Shown one piece after another: positions 33,311 to 46,427 of a stretch of 64,000 nt of DNA. How positions within the stretch are numbered: position 1 is the stretch's first letter; each line of letters begins with the position of its first letter. Both the position numbers and the translations under genes were made by a program. The stretch is from Hepsetus odoe (taxonomy: Eukaryota > Chordata > Actinopteri > Characiformes > Hepsetidae). The stretch spans positions 2,453,520-2,517,519 of the forward strand of contig CM029393.1 in assembly GCA_017165825.1 (NCBI GenBank), given 5' to 3'. The notes under the pieces are model-generated. The model searched no databases, had not been told where the DNA came from, and saw only the letters and a program-made list of their open reading frames with translations.

Positions 33311-36300
33311 TCCAGTCAAGTCAAGTCAACTTTATTTATATAGCACTTTTTACAACTGTTGCCAAGGGCGACAGAAGCAAGTAAAATTCCCCCAAACATG
33401 AGGAAGAAACCTTGGGGGAAACCAAGACCCAAAAGGGGAACCCATCCTCCTTTGGTCGACACCGGAAATAAAAGAAAAGATAGAAAGAGAAAAACCCTGT
33501 ATAGTGATGACTTGCAGTAAATATGAGTTACAGTAAAAGTAAAAGAGTCCATTGGTGACTGCAAATGGAGGTTCATGATCTAATGGTAGAAGCTCTGTTT
33601 GAGTGGGGGAAGCTTTAATCTTCATGGCAGTAGCTCCTGCAGAAGAGCCAGTCTGACGGAGCTGATCTGAAGTTCAGGTTGGAAGAAAAATAAGATGATA
33701 GTAGTTTCGCTGACTCTGTGTAGTAGCTGGCATGGAACTCAGGAGACCCTCACGGAGATTGATGAACTTGCTCTCAGGAAACCATCCATCTCAAGCAAAG
33801 AGAAAGGAATTAGATCTGTTTTGAACTCACTGTTCAGACCGTAAGTTTAAAGAATGCAGTAATGTGACTCCTATTACAACTTGTCTAAAAAGGACTGATC
33901 CTGATTAAAAAGGACTGATCCAGGGGTTTCACAAACATGAGAGCACCCTGTGACACTGGTGACCCCCCACACCACTCTTAGCAAACCTGAATTTACTGAT
34001 CTGTCTGGGCCATGTTTGTCCCCGGGTTTTAGTTTTAATTTTGTTTTGGATCTCCGGGCAAACAATGGATAATGAAATCCATCGGCCTATCTGGGCCTTG
34101 GTTTGTCCCTGAGTTTTAGTTTTGATTTTTTGTTTTGGATCTCCAGGCAAACAATGGATAATGAAATCCACCGGCCTGTCTAGGCCTTGGTTTGTCCCTG
34201 AGGTTTTTGAGTGTGAGTTTATGAGTGTGAGAGTGGTGGGCCAGCACCACCAACATCTCAGTTTACTGTAATTCTCTGTATCCATGAATCCACAGATCTG
34301 CACCTCTTAACTAACAGGAGAATGAATTACTAAAAGCCTGACTAAACAAGTAAGTCTTTAGTCTGGACTTAAATACTGAGAATGTGTCTGAGTCCCGGAC
34401 AGCAGCTGGAAGGATGTTCCAGAGATGGGGGGCTTTGAATGAAAAAGCTCTTCTCCCTGTTGTTGTTTTCAAAATTCTGGGAACTGTTAGAAAACCAGCA
34501 CCATGTGATCTAAGTGAGCGTGAAGGTTCATAACTAGAAATAAGCTCGGAGAGATACTCAGGAGCGAGGCCATTTAGGGCTTTGTAAGTTAACAGTAAAA
34601 TTTTATAGTCAATGCAGAATTTCACAGTAAGCCAGTGAAGTCTAAATAATATTGGGCTAATATGATCAGATTTGACAGCAGGGCATTACAATAATCTAGT
34701 CTTGAGGTGAGAAATGCATGTATCAGAATTTCTGCATCATGTAGTGTGAGTGAGTTTCTAAGGTTAGCAATAGGTGAAGGAAAGCTATTTTAGTGATGTT
34801 TCCAATGTGTGGATCTAGAAATAGATCCGAGTCAATTGTGATGCCCAGGCTTTTGACAGAGTGAAAGTTTAAGATTAACTGTAAGATTAGGAAAATCTAG
34901 CATTAAACCTGAAAGTTTGTCTCTAGTAATTTTGTGACCTAGTAAAAGAACAGAAAAGATTCAGAATTTAACATAAGAAAATTGAGTGACATCCACCCTT
35001 TAATATCTCATACAATCTATACACCATGTGTTCATCTATACAATCCTCGACCTTTTTTCATTTATCTTCAGGTTTAGCTGAGATAGATAATTGTGTGTCA
35101 TCAGCATAAGAGTGAAAGCTCTGGATAACTATGTCTCTGGATAACTGAACCCAGAGGGACCATATAAAATATGAACAGCAGGGGGCCTAGGACAGAGCCT
35201 TGCGGAACTCCATTACTAACTTTTGTACGAAATTAGGTTTCTTCATTTACGTTTACAAACTGATAGCGGATGATCAAGTATGATTTAAACCAGGAGAGGG
35301 CTGTTCCTGTTATTCCAACCAGGATTTCAAGTCTATGCAGTAAGATATCGTGATCAATGGTGTCAAACGCTGCACTAAGGTTGAAGAGGACCAGTAATGA
35401 TACCAACCCTTTGTCAGATGCCATTAACAGATTGTTTACTATTTTCACTAGCCCTGTTTCAGTGCTATGGTGTGGTCGAAAACTAGACTGAAATTTCTAT
35501 GAGATGCTATTTTTGTGTAGATATGAGCACAACTGCTGGGCTCTCCAGAATCTTTGGTATAAAAGGTAAATTAGAAATTGGTCGATAGTTTGTTATCTTG
35601 AATGGATCAAGATTAGGCTTCTTGAGTAGAGGCTTAATAACTGCTATTTTAAATACTTTTGGCACATAGTCCAGGTTGAGAGAGGAATTTACTATTTCTA
35701 ATAAAGGCCTGATTATTACTGGTGTGACCTCTTTAAGTAGTCTGGTAGGGACTGCATCCAGGATGGAAGTAGAAGAGCTGGAAGAGGAAATAGCTGAGAT
35801 GAGGTCAGTCTGCAGAACTGGTTGAAAGTAGGCTAACCTTTCTGTTGGCATGAGGTTTTGATCTGTATCAATATCTATCTCTGGCAGCAGATGTAGTGCA
35901 TTTGTTATTTGGTTTTGGATTTCTTGCCTAATGATTTCAATCTTATTGTTAAAAAAATCCATAAAAGTATTGCTATTGTATATTGCAGGTGTCTGACTTT
36001 CAGCTCCTGCATGGTTCTTTGTGAGTGTAGATATTGTGTTGTAAAGAAATCTAGGATTATTTTTATTGGATTCTATTAAAGTGGATAGATAGGCAGAGTG
36101 AATATAAGTGCCCTCTTATGTTGTAAGAAACTCTCAGTCTAGGCAGAGTGGAATGATTCTAATTTTGTCAGCCGCAATTTATGTTCTAGTTTTCACATCT
36201 TTTTCCATAGTTTCCGTAGGCTTCAGCACCACACCACATCGGTATCGGGCCAGACACATCATGCTGTCAAACATAGTCTGGGCAAATTTACAAACATCTA

Positions 36301-36330
36301 TAACATGACGCTTCATTATCTCTGACTACT
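33311..36330 (-). mobile_element. L2-clade LINE inserted into the Tc1 element
   Basis: It starts with the antisense 3' tail (AGTCAAGTCAAGTCAACTTT, ATTTATATAGCAC). The minus strand gives, from right to left, ESNKNNPRFLYNTI-like text, KPLLKKPNLDPFKITNYRPI (35.6 kb), LSAAFDTIDHDILLHRLEIL (35.3 kb), GVPQGSVLGPLLF, SYADDT (35.1 kb), then YKILLLTYKALNGLAPEYL and FKSRLKTYLFSQAF (34.3-34.6 kb). The endonuclease is missing (5' truncation) and several stops and frameshifts exist. Same family as 19308-20902. Confidence 0.85.
34001..34200. repeat. Tandem duplication of about 89 bp in the L2 3' UTR
   Basis: The phrase CTGTCTGGGCC...TTTGTCCC recurs at about 34000, 34088 and 34177. Between them GGATCTCCxGGCAAACAATG and GATAATGAAATCCAxCGGCC are repeated, giving about 2.2 copies with a few substitutions. 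Confidence 0.8.
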
Positions 36331-37150
36331 GCAGACAAAGCAATGCCAAACCCTTACACTTCCACCTCCATGCTTCAAAGTTGGTATGAGATTATTTTCC
36401 TGAAATGCTGTATTTGGTTTACGCCAGACATGTCCTCTGTTCTGCTGTCCAAATAATTACATTTTAGACTCATTTGTCCAAATAACATTATTCAAGAAGT
36501 CCTGGTCATTGCTTACGGTTTCTTGCACACCTCCCATGCAAGTTAAAGCTATGCAGTCTCTTTCTGATTGGAGAGGCACTTTCACATCAGCAGTAGGAAG
36601 AGCCTGCTGTAGGTCCTGTGATGATATTTTAGGGTTTTTGGAGACTTCTTTTAACATCTTGCGGTCTGCTATTGGGGTGAACTTTATTGGATGGCCAGAC
36701 CTGGGCATGTTGGCAGTTGTTTGAGAAGTCTTCCACTTGTACACTATTTTCTGGACAGTGGAATGGCTGGTTGCAAATTCTTTTGAGATCTTTTTAAAAT
36801 CCCTTTTGATCTCACCATGGTGTTCATTCTCACCTCAACAGTCAGGAGCATTACATGTCTGAGGTTTAAATTTGGTAAACCTCCTTCAAAATGCTGAATA
36901 ATGATGTTCTAATCATGTGCACCTGATGTGCTACACCTGTATGTGATTTGAACCATTTTAATTGGGAATGAAGGTGAGGGTGTCCTAATTTATTCCTCAC
37001 CTGAAATCACATTTTTATAGAATTACATTTTACAGAAGAGTTTGAAAAGTCTTTTCTTCAGTTTTAATTGTTTAATTATATAACTTGAATCATCTAGTAT
37101 TGTTAAAATTGGGATTGGGTATCGATATGTCCAAGAATGTAAACACAGGC
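36331..37150 (-). mobile_element. Tc1/mariner element, transposase 5' part and right terminus
   Basis: The minus strand reads KWKTSQTTANMPRSGHPIKF (helix-turn-helix linker), LQQALPTADVKVPLQSERDC and NNVIWTNESKM (IWSDESK-type catalytic Asp, here N). The outer part has GGGTGTCCTAATTTATTCC, inverted to the block at 32866, and ATCGATATGTCC, inverted to CATATCGATGTC at 32736. Confidence 0.75.
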
Positions 37151-37799
37151 TTTCATAGGGTATCCTGTTTTTTTTTTTTTAAAGTTAAAGTTTACTAAAG
37201 CTTCTTTAGTAGTCACTCAAACTGCACAGCATCAGAAACAATATCCATGAACACAATTTATAAATGCATAATGAATGCCTCTGGGGTAGGAAATACTGAG
37301 GGTGTAGAGAAGGACAAAAAGCTAATTCATATTCATCAGATTCATCCATAATTGGAGGCACAAGCAATTCAAAACTCGGACTTGAATCCTACATGTATTT
37401 TTTTTTATCTTTTACACATTCATTCATTCATTCATTCATTCAACAATTAATCAAGAAAAATGCAAATCAACCATAAGCTACAATATAAAATGAACAGTTG
37501 TCTTTTTAAGAGTTGATGAATGACACTCTTGCAACATTAGCTTTTTGTAGATTTATTGATTGTTGTCATTACAATGTCTTATTATGCCTTATTATGAGTT
37601 TTGCCTTCATGCTAGGATTATCTAGATCTAACTACATTAGTATGGCTATGTTATTAAACATTTTAAAAGTGTACAGTATAATAAACCTCATAGGCTGCTT
37701 TTGTAAAATTCCATTTTATTTCCCCTAGAAATCATTTCCTTGTACTTATATACTAAATGGCAACATTATTTGAAACCTCTCAATATTTCTTACCTCTCC
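37151..37799. other. Intergenic; short (ATTC)n
   Basis: A CATT repeat at about 37418-37442. Nothing else recognised. Confidence 0.5.
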
Positions 37800-38140
37800 T
37801 GGAATCATAACCTTGTCCTGGTGGAGGGATTTGCTTGCACCCATGAACCAGGGAGCTGTGCTGTCATGTGCATGTAGCTCTTGGTAGGGCCACCCAAGAC
37901 AGAGAGGTCTCCAGTGAGGAGCTAGACAAATAACGATTCATAGTGCCCCTATGGAAAGCTTGGAAACGTTTTTAGAAACCTTGCCGGGAATAGGGAAACC
38001 TTCTCCTGGAGCCAGGCCTGGGTGGAGGCCTGTTCAAAGCCTCCATTGCTGAAGTGGTGGTCTTGAGCTGTGGCTGGACTGTTGTCGGTGTCTGTTATGG
38101 AGGCAGCCCAAGGACCTGGTGGTGGACCCCACCAGTAAGG
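37800..38140. repeat. GC-richer block, probably repeat-derived
   Basis: The stretch from ACCTTGTCCTGGTGGAGGG and CCCATGAACCAGGGAGCTG through ACCTGGTGGTGGACCCC is clearly GC-richer than its surroundings. It looks like the inside of a mobile element, but I cannot name a family and it has no long open frame. Confidence 0.3.
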
Positions 38141-41060
38141 GAAGTTTCCTAGTGACTAGAATACTTATGATATGAGTCATTAATCTGTTAAAGAGCAACC
38201 ATATACTCAACCATATCTATAAAAGCCTCTGTGGACACTTACCCTATATAACCATTCTGATCAAGTGCCTAAAAATATACACTTTTTGGTGAGTTAGATA
38301 GGACGCAGCTTGTACAAAACAGCCTTTTATCCTGAAAAAATAAAAGAAAAAAGGATAAACGTGCAGTAAAAGTGTGTTCAGTAGCTGATTGTTAATGAGT
38401 GTTGCTCCTGCTGAGTTCTGCTGCAGCTCTAATCAGGTCCACCTGATTCCGCATTCAGAAACCCTCAAACCTCAATTTGGATTCTCAACTCAATCTGGAG
38501 TCTAACTCTAAATTCTGTGTTTCTCTGCACCCCTTTAAAGCTGTGGCCTAAGCTTCAACCCAGCACTGCAAATTTGTTGAATAGTCTGTAAAATCTTTTT
38601 TTTTAAAATAAAAGGTCAATAAACATTTGTCCTGTGTTTAATGATGAGAATTTGAGTAACATTTTAAATATTTTGTGAATATATAACAACATTTCCCTAC
38701 TTTTGGTCTGTAATTTCAAACAGCTGCAAAGAAAGTTCATGCAGTGCACTGAATCCACGAACAAAACTAAAAGTGATAATCAGTGATAAAGAATATTCTA
38801 GCATCATTCATATTTTCTTATATTTTTATAAGTGAACCTTTTCTGCCAAGAAGCAGGTCATGCTTTGTGCCCAGCATAAACGATTGGCCATGTGAAGAGG
38901 GTCAAACAAACAGATGTAGCACTTCTCATTTTTGATAAAACGTTGATCCTTTTAGAAACTGCCACACAAAGCCTGGCTAGTCCCCAGGCGAAGCCCTGCA
39001 ATAGAAGAGGAAATCTATTAAGCTTTCTTCCCCCACACACAAAGCAGTCACGGTTTGTGTAATCTCTTCTGCAACAGAATTCTTGCTACAAAGATTATGT
39101 CTGATGGAAGGACTATTTCTCATCAGCTGATGGCAAATCATATCAGCACTGCACGCCAAACGAGCCCGCTGGCCTGATTCATTTCATAAAAACTGGGAAT
39201 GCTGTTAATGTCCAATTAACATGGTTGGTGAACCTGAATGATTCCAGAATGACTGACACACAAGATAATGTACTCAATTAAAGAGGATTTTAAAAGATCC
39301 AGCTTCATTATGGAGTCATTATCTGAGAGGAGCTCATTGCTGTAGCTATTAGTGTGCAACTTTGTCCAGATTTCAGGCCCAATCCCAGGCCTGACAAACT
39401 GCAACATCTGCTGCATTTTTTATGTATTTAAATTAATGTTTAACCCCCTGAAGTCTAGACCTGTTATTTTTCTCTGCTCTTTGTTAGTGTAAATAAATGG
39501 TTATAATTGGTTACACAATTAAATACATTTATGTTTTATGCTAAAGGAGTACTTCTGCATAACATCAAATTTACACAACTGTCCAGCCATGATATGTCCA
39601 ATTGTTTTTGGAGACTACAGCTGCAAGGCTAGATTAGAACACAATAGTCACCCAAATAGTTTCTGTTAAATCTCCAAAATGTCTCTCTTAAACTGCATCA
39701 AGCTCCATATTAAGGTCACTCAGGATTGTTGATGAGACTCTATGACATGTGAATAACACTTTTGGTGTTGTATGAAGTGCCTTTATTGGTGAAGTTTTTT
39801 CATTTTAAGAGCTCACTGTAAGTAACTCTGCATCCTAAAAACCAAATCATCATGTCTGCACCATCTTAATGAAAATCTGGATGTTGTTTGAGCGGGTAAA
39901 ATCTTTGTGATGGATTTTTTTGGGACAATTTTCAGATATTTTGAGGGCCTATTCAGTTCTAGCGTTTGTAAAATTGGCCACACAGCTGCAGTTCTAAACT
40001 AAAGACAGAGCACTAGGAGGATGGGCAGCATGAGGGTTGGAGTGACAGGTTTTAACAAAGACACGTGGATGAAGACAGCGATGAGGACACAGTGGAAGGC
40101 CATAAGTGCTTGGACTGATCCACGGGGCTACCTTAAATGGTACTATGAGTTTAGGGCTCAGTTTCTCAATCCTCGTGGATGGCAAAACTCTTAAAAAAAA
40201 ATTACGTTTGCTGTGGTCTGCAATGTCATCATATAAAACTTTTCTGGGTGCCCACTGTGCTTCCCAGGTGGAAATGAGCTTTTCCCAAAACCTGACTAAA
40301 CCACTTATTATGAGCTAACATGCCAATATCCACTGACTCCAATGGGATGAGTGGTGGCTAATAACCAAAAACATAAATAGTCTAAAAAGCAGGTGATCTT
40401 GACCTTGGCAATCCATGGCATTTCTGTGACTCAGAAGTCAGAAGTGCAGACTTGCACAATATAAGTCAAACATACATTTAACTAATGATGTAATTTGATT
40501 TGAAATCAAAATATTTGAATGGTTATTTAGAAAAAGAACGTTAAAAAAGTGATCTAGAAGAAAACTTTTACTCATACAAGACTATCCATTCTCAAAGAAA
40601 TACATTTCTTTGCTTCTTGTTTTGATCTGCATGGCAAACATCCTCAAACAGAGCTGTTCTTTTAATCAGCTGGTAATTAACCAGCTCGAATTCCCTCTCT
40701 GCTCTCATACTCCTCCATCTGTCCATGAAATGGGATTATTAGTAGAACTCCACTGGGCTGTCCAGTCTCTGGCAGCTGACCTCTAAGGAGTCTGGGCTAG
40801 AAATTGTTTTGCAGAGACTGAGGCGCTCGTTTCTCCACCCAGAATCCGTCCCTTTAGCTGTTTAAAGACAAACCACAAAAATTCAACCCTAAAGAACAGG
40901 ATGTGTGAAAAAATAATGCTTTATCAGCTGTATCAACAATGCCCAGTTCATTTACACACTCAAAAAGGATGTGTTAAAGAACAATACATTTTTGTGTTGC
41001 CCTTGCAGGGCAGACACTTATAAACACCATGGCAGTGCATGCATACATGTGTGTTATTGG
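38141..41060. other. Long intergenic stretch, no gene seen
   Basis: Short open frames only, none with a recognised motif. Confidence 0.4.
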
Positions 41061-41102
41061 CGTGTGTGCATGTGTGTGTGTGAATGTGTGTGTGCGTGCA
41101 TG

Positions 41103-41138
<36 letters not shown>
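41061..41138. repeat. (GT)n microsatellite
   Basis: An imperfect GTGTGCAT start is followed by about 17 uninterrupted GT units. Confidence 0.9.
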
Positions 41139-41199
41139 TCCAGCACTTTCTTCCAGAGTCAAAAGACCTTCCCTTCTTGTCAACTGGAGATACTAAAAT

Positions 41200-41345
41200 G
41201 ACCCTGGAAATGGGTGTGATTGTGTGTGACCAGGACACCTAGAGGAAACCCCATAACAGGGAGAGAAGATCCAGGTTGGGAAATGTAACCCAGAACCTTT
41301 TTGCAGTGAGGTGAGAGCATTTCCACTGCACTGCTGAACCACAAT
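41200..41345 (-). repeat. Old SINE-like repeat (GCGCAGTGG type), antisense
   Basis: ACACCTAGAGGAAACCCC, AACCCAGAACCTTTTTGCAG and TGAGGTGAGAGCATTTCCAC, then CACTGCACTGCTGAACCAC at the head end. Confidence 0.45.
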
Positions 41346-41955
41346 AATGATAGAAAAATAAGCTTTAGAGAAGCGTAACCAACTTGGATGATTGCAAGTA
41401 TTATCCACAAAGCCATCTGTGGAATAAATGGCATCTCTTTCTTTCTCTCTGCCCTCCTCCTGCCCCACCCCTCAGCAAGGATATCTATAGGGATAATTGA
41501 TTTGGCAGTTAAAATTCTCCAAGCGTGCTGAGCTGTCCAGTGATTGCATTTAGCTGTAGTTTAAAAACAATGCAACGGGACTTCATGCATTTGGGAAGAA
41601 GCAGGTGCCAGCCTGGTCTTTCTCAGCTATGGAGGGGAGGTAAAAAACAAACAAATAAATAAATAATAGTATCTCATGCTGTTTATTTCAGTTCTCATAG
41701 AGAGTCTTTTGTTGAACCCCAGTGAAATGACTTTCATGCAACAGCTTTCTTCAGCAGCACCACAAAATAACTCATGGCCAGCACCCAAGCCCACCCCAGC
41801 CCTACTTTCCATCTTGGATACTACACTTCACATTGGTTTTACATTAAGTTGTTGTCTGGAGAAAATATTTTTATTCTTTGGAAAAATCCCAAGCACGTTA
41901 ACGATGAAATGTTTTTATCTTTGTATTGATTTTGTATTGACAAATTAAAAAATAT
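41346..41955. other. Intergenic, no gene seen
   Basis: No recognised feature. Confidence 0.4.
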
Positions 41956-41966
41956 ATATTTTATTG

Positions 41967-42217
41967 TGTGGGGCAGTAGTGGCCTAGTGGTTAGGGCGTT
42001 GGCCTCATGATCGGAAGATCGGGGGTTCGAACCCCTTCCCAATAGGTTGCCCTGAGGTACCCTTGAGCAAGGTGCCGTCCCCGTCCCGCTCCTCCCTGCG
42101 ATGGGCTGGAGACCTGTCCAGGGTGTGTCCCCCGTCCTCGCCCTGTGTGCACTGGGTTGGACACCAGCACTCCCCCGCGACCCCATTTGGGACAAGTGGC
42201 AGATAATGGATGGATGG
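41967..42217 (+). repeat. Full-length tRNA-derived SINE with perfect target duplication
   Basis: A box GGCCTAGTGGTTAGGGCG, B box GGGGGTTCGAACCCC, then CCCAATAGGTTGCCCTGAGG, GGTACCCTTGAGCAAGG-type, CCTGCGATGGGCTGGAGACC, GACACCAGCACTCCCCCGCG and an ATGGATGGATGG tail. The 11-bp repeat ATATTTTATTG flanks it at 41956-41966 and 42218-42228. This is the reference copy for the other SINE pieces in the window. RNA polymerase III promoter boxes look intact. Confidence 0.9.
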
Positions 42218-42228
42218 ATATTTTATTG

Positions 42229-43716
42229 CTTCTTTCCTTGGATCCAGAATAGCACTGTAGAATGATGAATGCAAAAAGACTTCTCAAACATTAAGTGCAA
42301 CATATATTGCTTAAAAAAGTTGGACAACTGGAATTGGTATTGTGTAAAGTTGAAAGTCTGTATTGTGTATGAGAGCTGCGTCTATAAAAGTGCCACAGGT
42401 AGGAATTCATAGGAGCCCATTTCATGAGAAAGACTACTTAAATCCAATCAAATAGCTACAATACATGCAGCTAGCAATGGAAATGTGCTTACCAGCCAAC
42501 TGTAACTAGGTATCCTCATCAGTAATAATGCTGCTGTAACCATAGAGACTCAAAGATCTATAATTATATTGTATGATTGGATCAGTAGTATCTAATTTGA
42601 GATTACAGTCAAAAGAAAGAGCTGTTTGTGAAGCTTGAGTTAAGATAAAAAAATAAAAATAAAAAGATTTCCTGAACAACACGTCACTATCCTGTATGAG
42701 CCTGACTTGTTCAGTGTCTACAGTGTCCATTTAATTGTGGACTTGGCATTTAAAATGTTCTATTGCAACTGAGTTTCAGTTCTCAGACATGGTAATTCTA
42801 AAACATTACTTTTCTCCTTTTTTTTTAACCATTTTTATTCAAATGACTTTCTTCTTTGTGTCATTGTCTTCCATTGTCTTCATGACCACTCTTGAGTTTT
42901 GGTTCATGGGTTGATGTTCTGACATTTTCCTGTAGAATAAGCCGGTATAATTTTGAATTGATTGAATTCATCCAAGCAAAGATTGCAAGCTGCTCTAGTC
43001 CTGATGCAGCAAAAAAAAGAAAAGAAAAAAAAGTAAACTATGATACTACCACCACCATATTTCACAGAGCAGATATATTTTTATACTGGATTACAGTGCT
43101 GTCATTTCTATAGACATAATGTTTATTTTAACCAGTTTTGATCTCGTCCACAAAACATTTTTCCAGTAACTTTTTGGTTTTATGCAGAAATATAAAAACA
43201 GATTCACATAATTTCATTATCTCCTGTATAATGTTAGAAGAAGCATTTTAATTCTTGTTTGAATTACTTAACAACTCATGGTGTAACATGCACAGATGCA
43301 ACATTTCTAGAGTAAATGTCTCATTAGCACTTGACTCAATAAATTATTCTAGATCTGGTCTATAAGGATGTTCTCAGGAGAATCATGGTTATCCTGCTTG
43401 CGTTTTCTCCTTCTGTTAATTCTTCTCTCTTGCCCCACAACTAATGTCAACATGACAAAAATGCAAGGTTTTGGATCTGGAACAGTTTCCTTTTCTCATA
43501 AATCAGCACAACCTTCAGAAGCTATGTGTGGGTGAGTTTGTATGTTGCCAGACATTTTCAGGCCAGATTTTCTTTGTAACAATGACTTTATAGCAACAGG
43601 AGAGAAACCCACTTACAATGCCAGGAGCAGATAATGGAGCTGGATGGACCTCAAAATGTTTACATTCAAATGTATTGCATTTAAATACAGAAACCTGCAT
43701 AAATATGACACGTCAT
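42229..43716. other. Intergenic, no gene seen
   Basis: No recognised feature. Confidence 0.4.
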
Positions 43717-43742
43717 ACCATATATATATATATATATATATT
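43717..43742. repeat. (TA)n microsatellite
   Basis: About 11 TA units. Confidence 0.85.
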
Positions 43743-43767
43743 TTATTCAGTGTCAGAAAAAAAAGGA

Positions 43768-43812
43768 AACATTCATCGATCAGCCGATACATTAAAGCCA
43801 CCGTGTATTCCC
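43768..43812 (+). repeat. MITE terminal fragment
   Basis: ATCGATCAGCCGATACATTA followed by AAGCCACC matches the terminal repeat of a widespread fish MITE (GATCAGCCATAACATTAAAACCACC, from memory). An internal piece of the same element is at 51640-51780. Confidence 0.5.
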
Positions 43813-45569
43813 ATCTGGTGCCGAAGATTGTCCATGCTGACCTTGGCTAGCAATGGAAAATGGTAAAACTTGTCTGGTGTAAAATGATAGGGAACATAAT
43901 CTATTTGTTTCTTTGACTGATGAAATGAATGTTGTTATAATGTAATACACTCTGATACAATATAAAACATATGAGACATATTTATAACCCCACGTTTTGA
44001 GAAAAAGCCTGCAGAAAACCTTTCACTTTTTCCATGGTATTCCCTGTTTTCCTTCCTGGGTCAGTTTCCATTGTAAGCATTATCTCTGGCTTTATGAGGT
44101 TGGGTTTGCAACATTGAGATTTTAGCGCTCTGTTTCGCAATGAATTCCCACTGAGGTGAACAAGAACAAAAAAAAAAAAGCCAGTACAATGCAATGTGTG
44201 TTTTACTGTAGCAGGGGGTGAGAGAGAGGAATGATTGATTTCCAGCTTTGATGTGGAACTCTGCACAGAACTCTGAGTGGACCCTTCTCAAGCCTTATCT
44301 ATATTACAAAAGAAACTGAAACATTACTCTTAGATCACCAAGGGAAGCTTTACTGATGTGATTTCTTAAGGGTTAGATCAACTTTAAACAATATTCCCAT
44401 TTCCAATAATAAAGCTGACCCATGTTTGGTATCTAAAGTTTTTATAAGTTTATAAGGTGTACATCTCCTGTCAGTCAAATTCATATTCAGTGTGTTAGAT
44501 GGATTCTGGCATTGTATGACATAGATTTACCTAAAAATAAATTTTCTATAGAAGCAAACCTTATGTCCCAAGCTTGCCTTGGAAGACTGATCAGAATATA
44601 TTTGGAGTAAAATAGGGAAAATATGACTTGTCAATAAAGCACTGCTTTAAAGGAGCCCATACCAAATGTTCTGTATCTTAAAGAAATAATGATAAATAAA
44701 ATAATAAATTGTGAATGTTCCAGAGCATGGAGCACTCCCCAGCCCTGCAGTCCATACGGGAAATCTAAGCTGAAGAAAAAGCCCAGTTTTCAGTAGGAAA
44801 ACAAACTAATCTATATTAATATTCCTCCTTCTCAGCTTACAGTAGTCTAGCCCCATTCGATCCAGTATTTCAGTCTGGACTATTTGAACGAGTCACGATC
44901 CAAAGCAGCCAATAGGAACACATGTCATTTACATCCGTCTTAAAGGCATAGTAACAGAACAAAGCCTAATTCTACTGAAGGGACAGATGTTGGAAATGGT
45001 CATGTTCATATGAAATGTGACTGTTTGTGATCATTCATCATAAATAATAAACTGATCGTAGGAAAAAAAAAAAGCTAATATCATGAACCACCACTAGACT
45101 CGCCTGGCCCATGTGTCTGTGTGTGACTGAGCATGGAGACATTTTGGAGCAAAAGAAGTTAATTATTATTCACAGCATGTCCGAAGCACCATTTTAGTTC
45201 TGAGCCTCAGGTTAAAGAGGTTTATGCTTTTTAATGTAATGAACATTACCAGTGTATGGCATGCAGTTAAATCACAGCATGAGGATTTAGGCAGTTTCCA
45301 AAATGATAACGAGTGGTTATAAGCTTACATTACTTGTTAACAAGTATTAGACCCCGATGTCTGATCAACTACACTTTGGGTAAAGGGGGAAACCTTTTTT
45401 TTTTACAGTTGGAAATAGTAGAAAACCTTTCTTTTTTCACAATTGAAATTTATTTTCACCCTTTAATGCTTAAGGACACAGCAGTTCAGTCCTTCTGACA
45501 CTGCATGGAAGTTGATTTCATTTAACACACCATCTTCAACTTCGCAGCATGATTTTAAAAGAGTGCCAT
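43813..45569. other. Intergenic, no gene seen
   Basis: No recognised feature. Short A runs near 44168 and 45062. Confidence 0.4.
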
Positions 45570-45571
45570 GA

Positions 45572-45574
45572 AAA

Positions 45575-45605
<31 letters not shown>

Positions 45606-45606
45606 A
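45572..45606. repeat. (AAAT)n microsatellite
   Basis: Nine AAAT units. Confidence 0.9.
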
Positions 45607-46427
45607 TCAGTAAACAGACTCTTGGCACATTTTAAAGGGAACGTTGGTAAAAAACTGAAATGTGCCTGAAGCATAACGCGCTGTAGCACGTCAGTTAGGA
45701 TCGGTTGCACACTCTCATGTACTCTTATCAGCACACTAAAATTTTGGAACATTGCTGTGAGAATTTGATTGCAGCCACAGGAGCATCAGGTGCTTATGTT
45801 GGATAATTAGTTCTTCAGTCCAACCTGTCCCACAGGCATTTATTGGAAGTTTATTACTTCAAAAAGTGCAGTTTCATAGCCCAATGCTGGGTGGCTTCTT
45901 ACCCATCTAGTCTCTAATTTGAACTGGTGTATGAAAACTTTTGGGCATATGAGGCAAAATGAATGATTAAATCTCAAGAGAAATGGGGGTCATGCAGCAA
46001 GAAGCAGCCTTAAACAAACAGATGACCAGATTATGATTACGGAGAAAAGTTCATGTCTGGAAATTGCCAAATCAAAGTCCCGATGGACATCCTAAAGGGG
46101 ATCATGAAATTTTGTTCCCTTTTATTTTTTAGGAGTGAAAATCAGATGCTTTATGTTATATTTATGCAGGAGTATAAAAATTCCCCCAGGCACTAATTAG
46201 AATACCCCTAGGCACTCATCAAATAAATAGATGTATAGATTCTTTTGGGCATGTAGTTTTATTTGTTAGTAAATGGACTACTTTGCAATGAGGACATACA
46301 GAAACTGAGTGCTGAATGTTGTAAAGGTCCAGTGTACCAAATCAGCAGTCTTCTCTGGATGCCCGTCCAAATGTTCTTTTAGTAAATGTTGCCCTCTGGT
46401 GGATTTATGACTGTAACACCTGATTTA
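45607..46427. other. Intergenic, no gene seen
   Basis: No recognised feature. Confidence 0.4.
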
